Positions 63,363 through 64,000 of a stretch of DNA of 64,000 bases are shown one piece after another; the stretch's first letter is position 1; every line of letters starts with the position of its first letter. Both the position numbers and the translations under genes were made by a program. The notes under the pieces are model-generated. The model searched no databases. It was not told the DNA's origin and saw only the letters and a list, made by a program, of their open reading frames with translations. The DNA is from Glycomyces niveus. Its GTDB lineage: Bacteria; Actinomycetota; Actinomycetes; Mycobacteriales; Micromonosporaceae. Where the stretch lies: positions 124,001 through 188,000 of the forward strand of contig NZ_JAGFNP010000003.1 in assembly GCF_017592475.1 (NCBI RefSeq). Direction: 5' to 3'.

Positions 63363-64000
63363 ATGCGAAGACTCCAGGGCGGGCGCCACCGCGACCGCGC
63401 CGAACTCCGCCGCCGGATGCTCATGGTCATCCCCGCGGTCTTCGGCCTCACCGCGGGCGCGACGTCACTGTGGGCGCTCGGATCGCCACTCGACGGCATC
63501 GCCGCCTCCGACGCCGACCCCACCACCGCGGCGGTCGAGACTACCGGCGCCGAGGAGCCCGCCTCGCCTGGGGCCCAGGTGGAGGACGCGCCCGGCGAAG
63601 CGGGCATGCGCACGCAAGAGGCCGAGGAAGTCCCCACCACCGAGACGCCCGAGGAGACCTCCGCGGCACCGACCGAATCGGACGAGGGCGACTCCGGCGG
63701 CGGCGAGAACGAAGGCCCGACCGGCGAATACGCCGACGTCGAAGCCGCCGTGGCCGACCTCGTCGACCAGGAGCGGGCCGAAGCCGGCTGCGGCGCACTG
63801 GAACGCGACGACCGCCTCGACGCCGCCGCGCGCCTCCACGCCGAGGACATGGCCGCCCACGACTACTTCGACCACACCTCCCAGAACGGCCGCGGCCCCA
63901 CCGAGCGCGCCGCCGCGCAGGGCTACGAAGGCGGCGTCGGCGAGAACATCGCCGCCGGCTACCCCGACGCCGCATCCGTCATGGAGGGCTGGATGAACTC
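63363..64000 (+). CDS. Secreted CAP-domain (SCP/YkwD-like) protein, C-terminus off the right edge
   Basis: The visible 212 residues have a basic N-terminus, a membrane/signal helix (~19-38) and an acidic Thr/Glu/Gly-rich spacer to ~125. The start of a CAP domain follows: VADLVDQERAEAGC, LHAEDMAAHDYFDHTSQNG, GENIAAGY. The His/Glu residues typical of bacterial YkwD-like CAP proteins are present so far. CAP proteins are often secreted in sporulating or wall-associated settings; the function is unproven. Confidence 0.85.
   Translation, partial: MRRLQGGRHRDRAELRRRMLMVIPAVFGLTAGATSLWALGSPLDGIAASDADPTTAAVETTGAEEPASPGAQVEDAPGEAGMRTQEAEEVPTTETPEETSAAPTESDEGDSGGGENEGPTGEYADVEAAVADLVDQERAEAGCGALERDDRLDAAARLHAEDMAAHDYFDHTSQNGRGPTERAAAQGYEGGVGENIAAGYPDAASVMEGWMN

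Overview
The window is high-GC DNA (roughly 70%) with dense coding, many GTG and TTG starts, Tat signal peptides, twin primary-type sigma factors, IdeR, LexA, NrdR/NrdJ and PknG. This points to a filamentous or soil actinobacterium. The CBM2-bearing secreted polysaccharide enzymes and the gene order suggest Glycomycetaceae or Micromonosporaceae relatives, but the genus is inference. No tRNA, rRNA, CRISPR array, insertion sequence or prophage was seen.

Left part (1-19300): a conserved chromosomal backbone matching the Mycobacterium tuberculosis order Rv2689c to Rv2711 as I remember it. It runs RNA uracil methyltransferase (cut by the edge), APC permease, two TrkA-type K+ proteins (CeoB/CeoC), DUF3159, OB-fold protein, DUF3710, dUTPase, DUF3093, DUF4193, a LytR_C protein, SigA, then SigB and IdeR. 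Accessory genes interrupt it: an LD-carboxypeptidase, a secreted AA10 lytic polysaccharide monooxygenase with a CebR-like operator over its start codon, a DEAH helicase, a D-aminoacyl-tRNA deacylase and small DUF proteins. A likely 6C-type small RNA follows ideR.

Middle (19300-31300): a deaminase-rhodanese-lipoprotein operon lies divergent from a tightly coupled signalling operon, GlnX-GlnH-PknG-PP2C phosphatase-FHA protein. It couples amino-acid sensing at the membrane to a Ser/Thr kinase, and adds its own phosphatase and phosphothreonine reader. Next are an autoregulated TetR/hydrolase pair and a truncated Hsp70-PASTA membrane protein.

DNA metabolism block (31400-43100): B12-dependent ribonucleotide reductase NrdJ carries a 396-residue intein and is co-transcribed with its repressor NrdR. 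LexA is divergent, behind a candidate SOS box. Then come a repeat-rich membrane protein (Rv2721c type), HflX, an ACT-domain malic enzyme and DapF.

Right part (43100-64000): a CobT-like protein, HAD hydrolase and tandem Nudix hydrolases lead to a plant-polysaccharide region. It holds a pectin methylesterase/acetylesterase fusion, a beta-mannosidase, a LacI repressor and a GH5 mannanase. Beyond it are a transglutaminase-fold protein, a vanadium-haloperoxidase-like enzyme behind a cysteine-type leader peptide, an orphan promoter-terminator unit that may make a small RNA, an APH-type kinase, FtsY, SMC, a small coiled-coil protein and the start of a CAP-domain secreted protein. Start codons were chosen from Shine-Dalgarno spacing. 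Ten genes instead have a TAnnnT hexamer 6-7 nt before the start and look leaderless.
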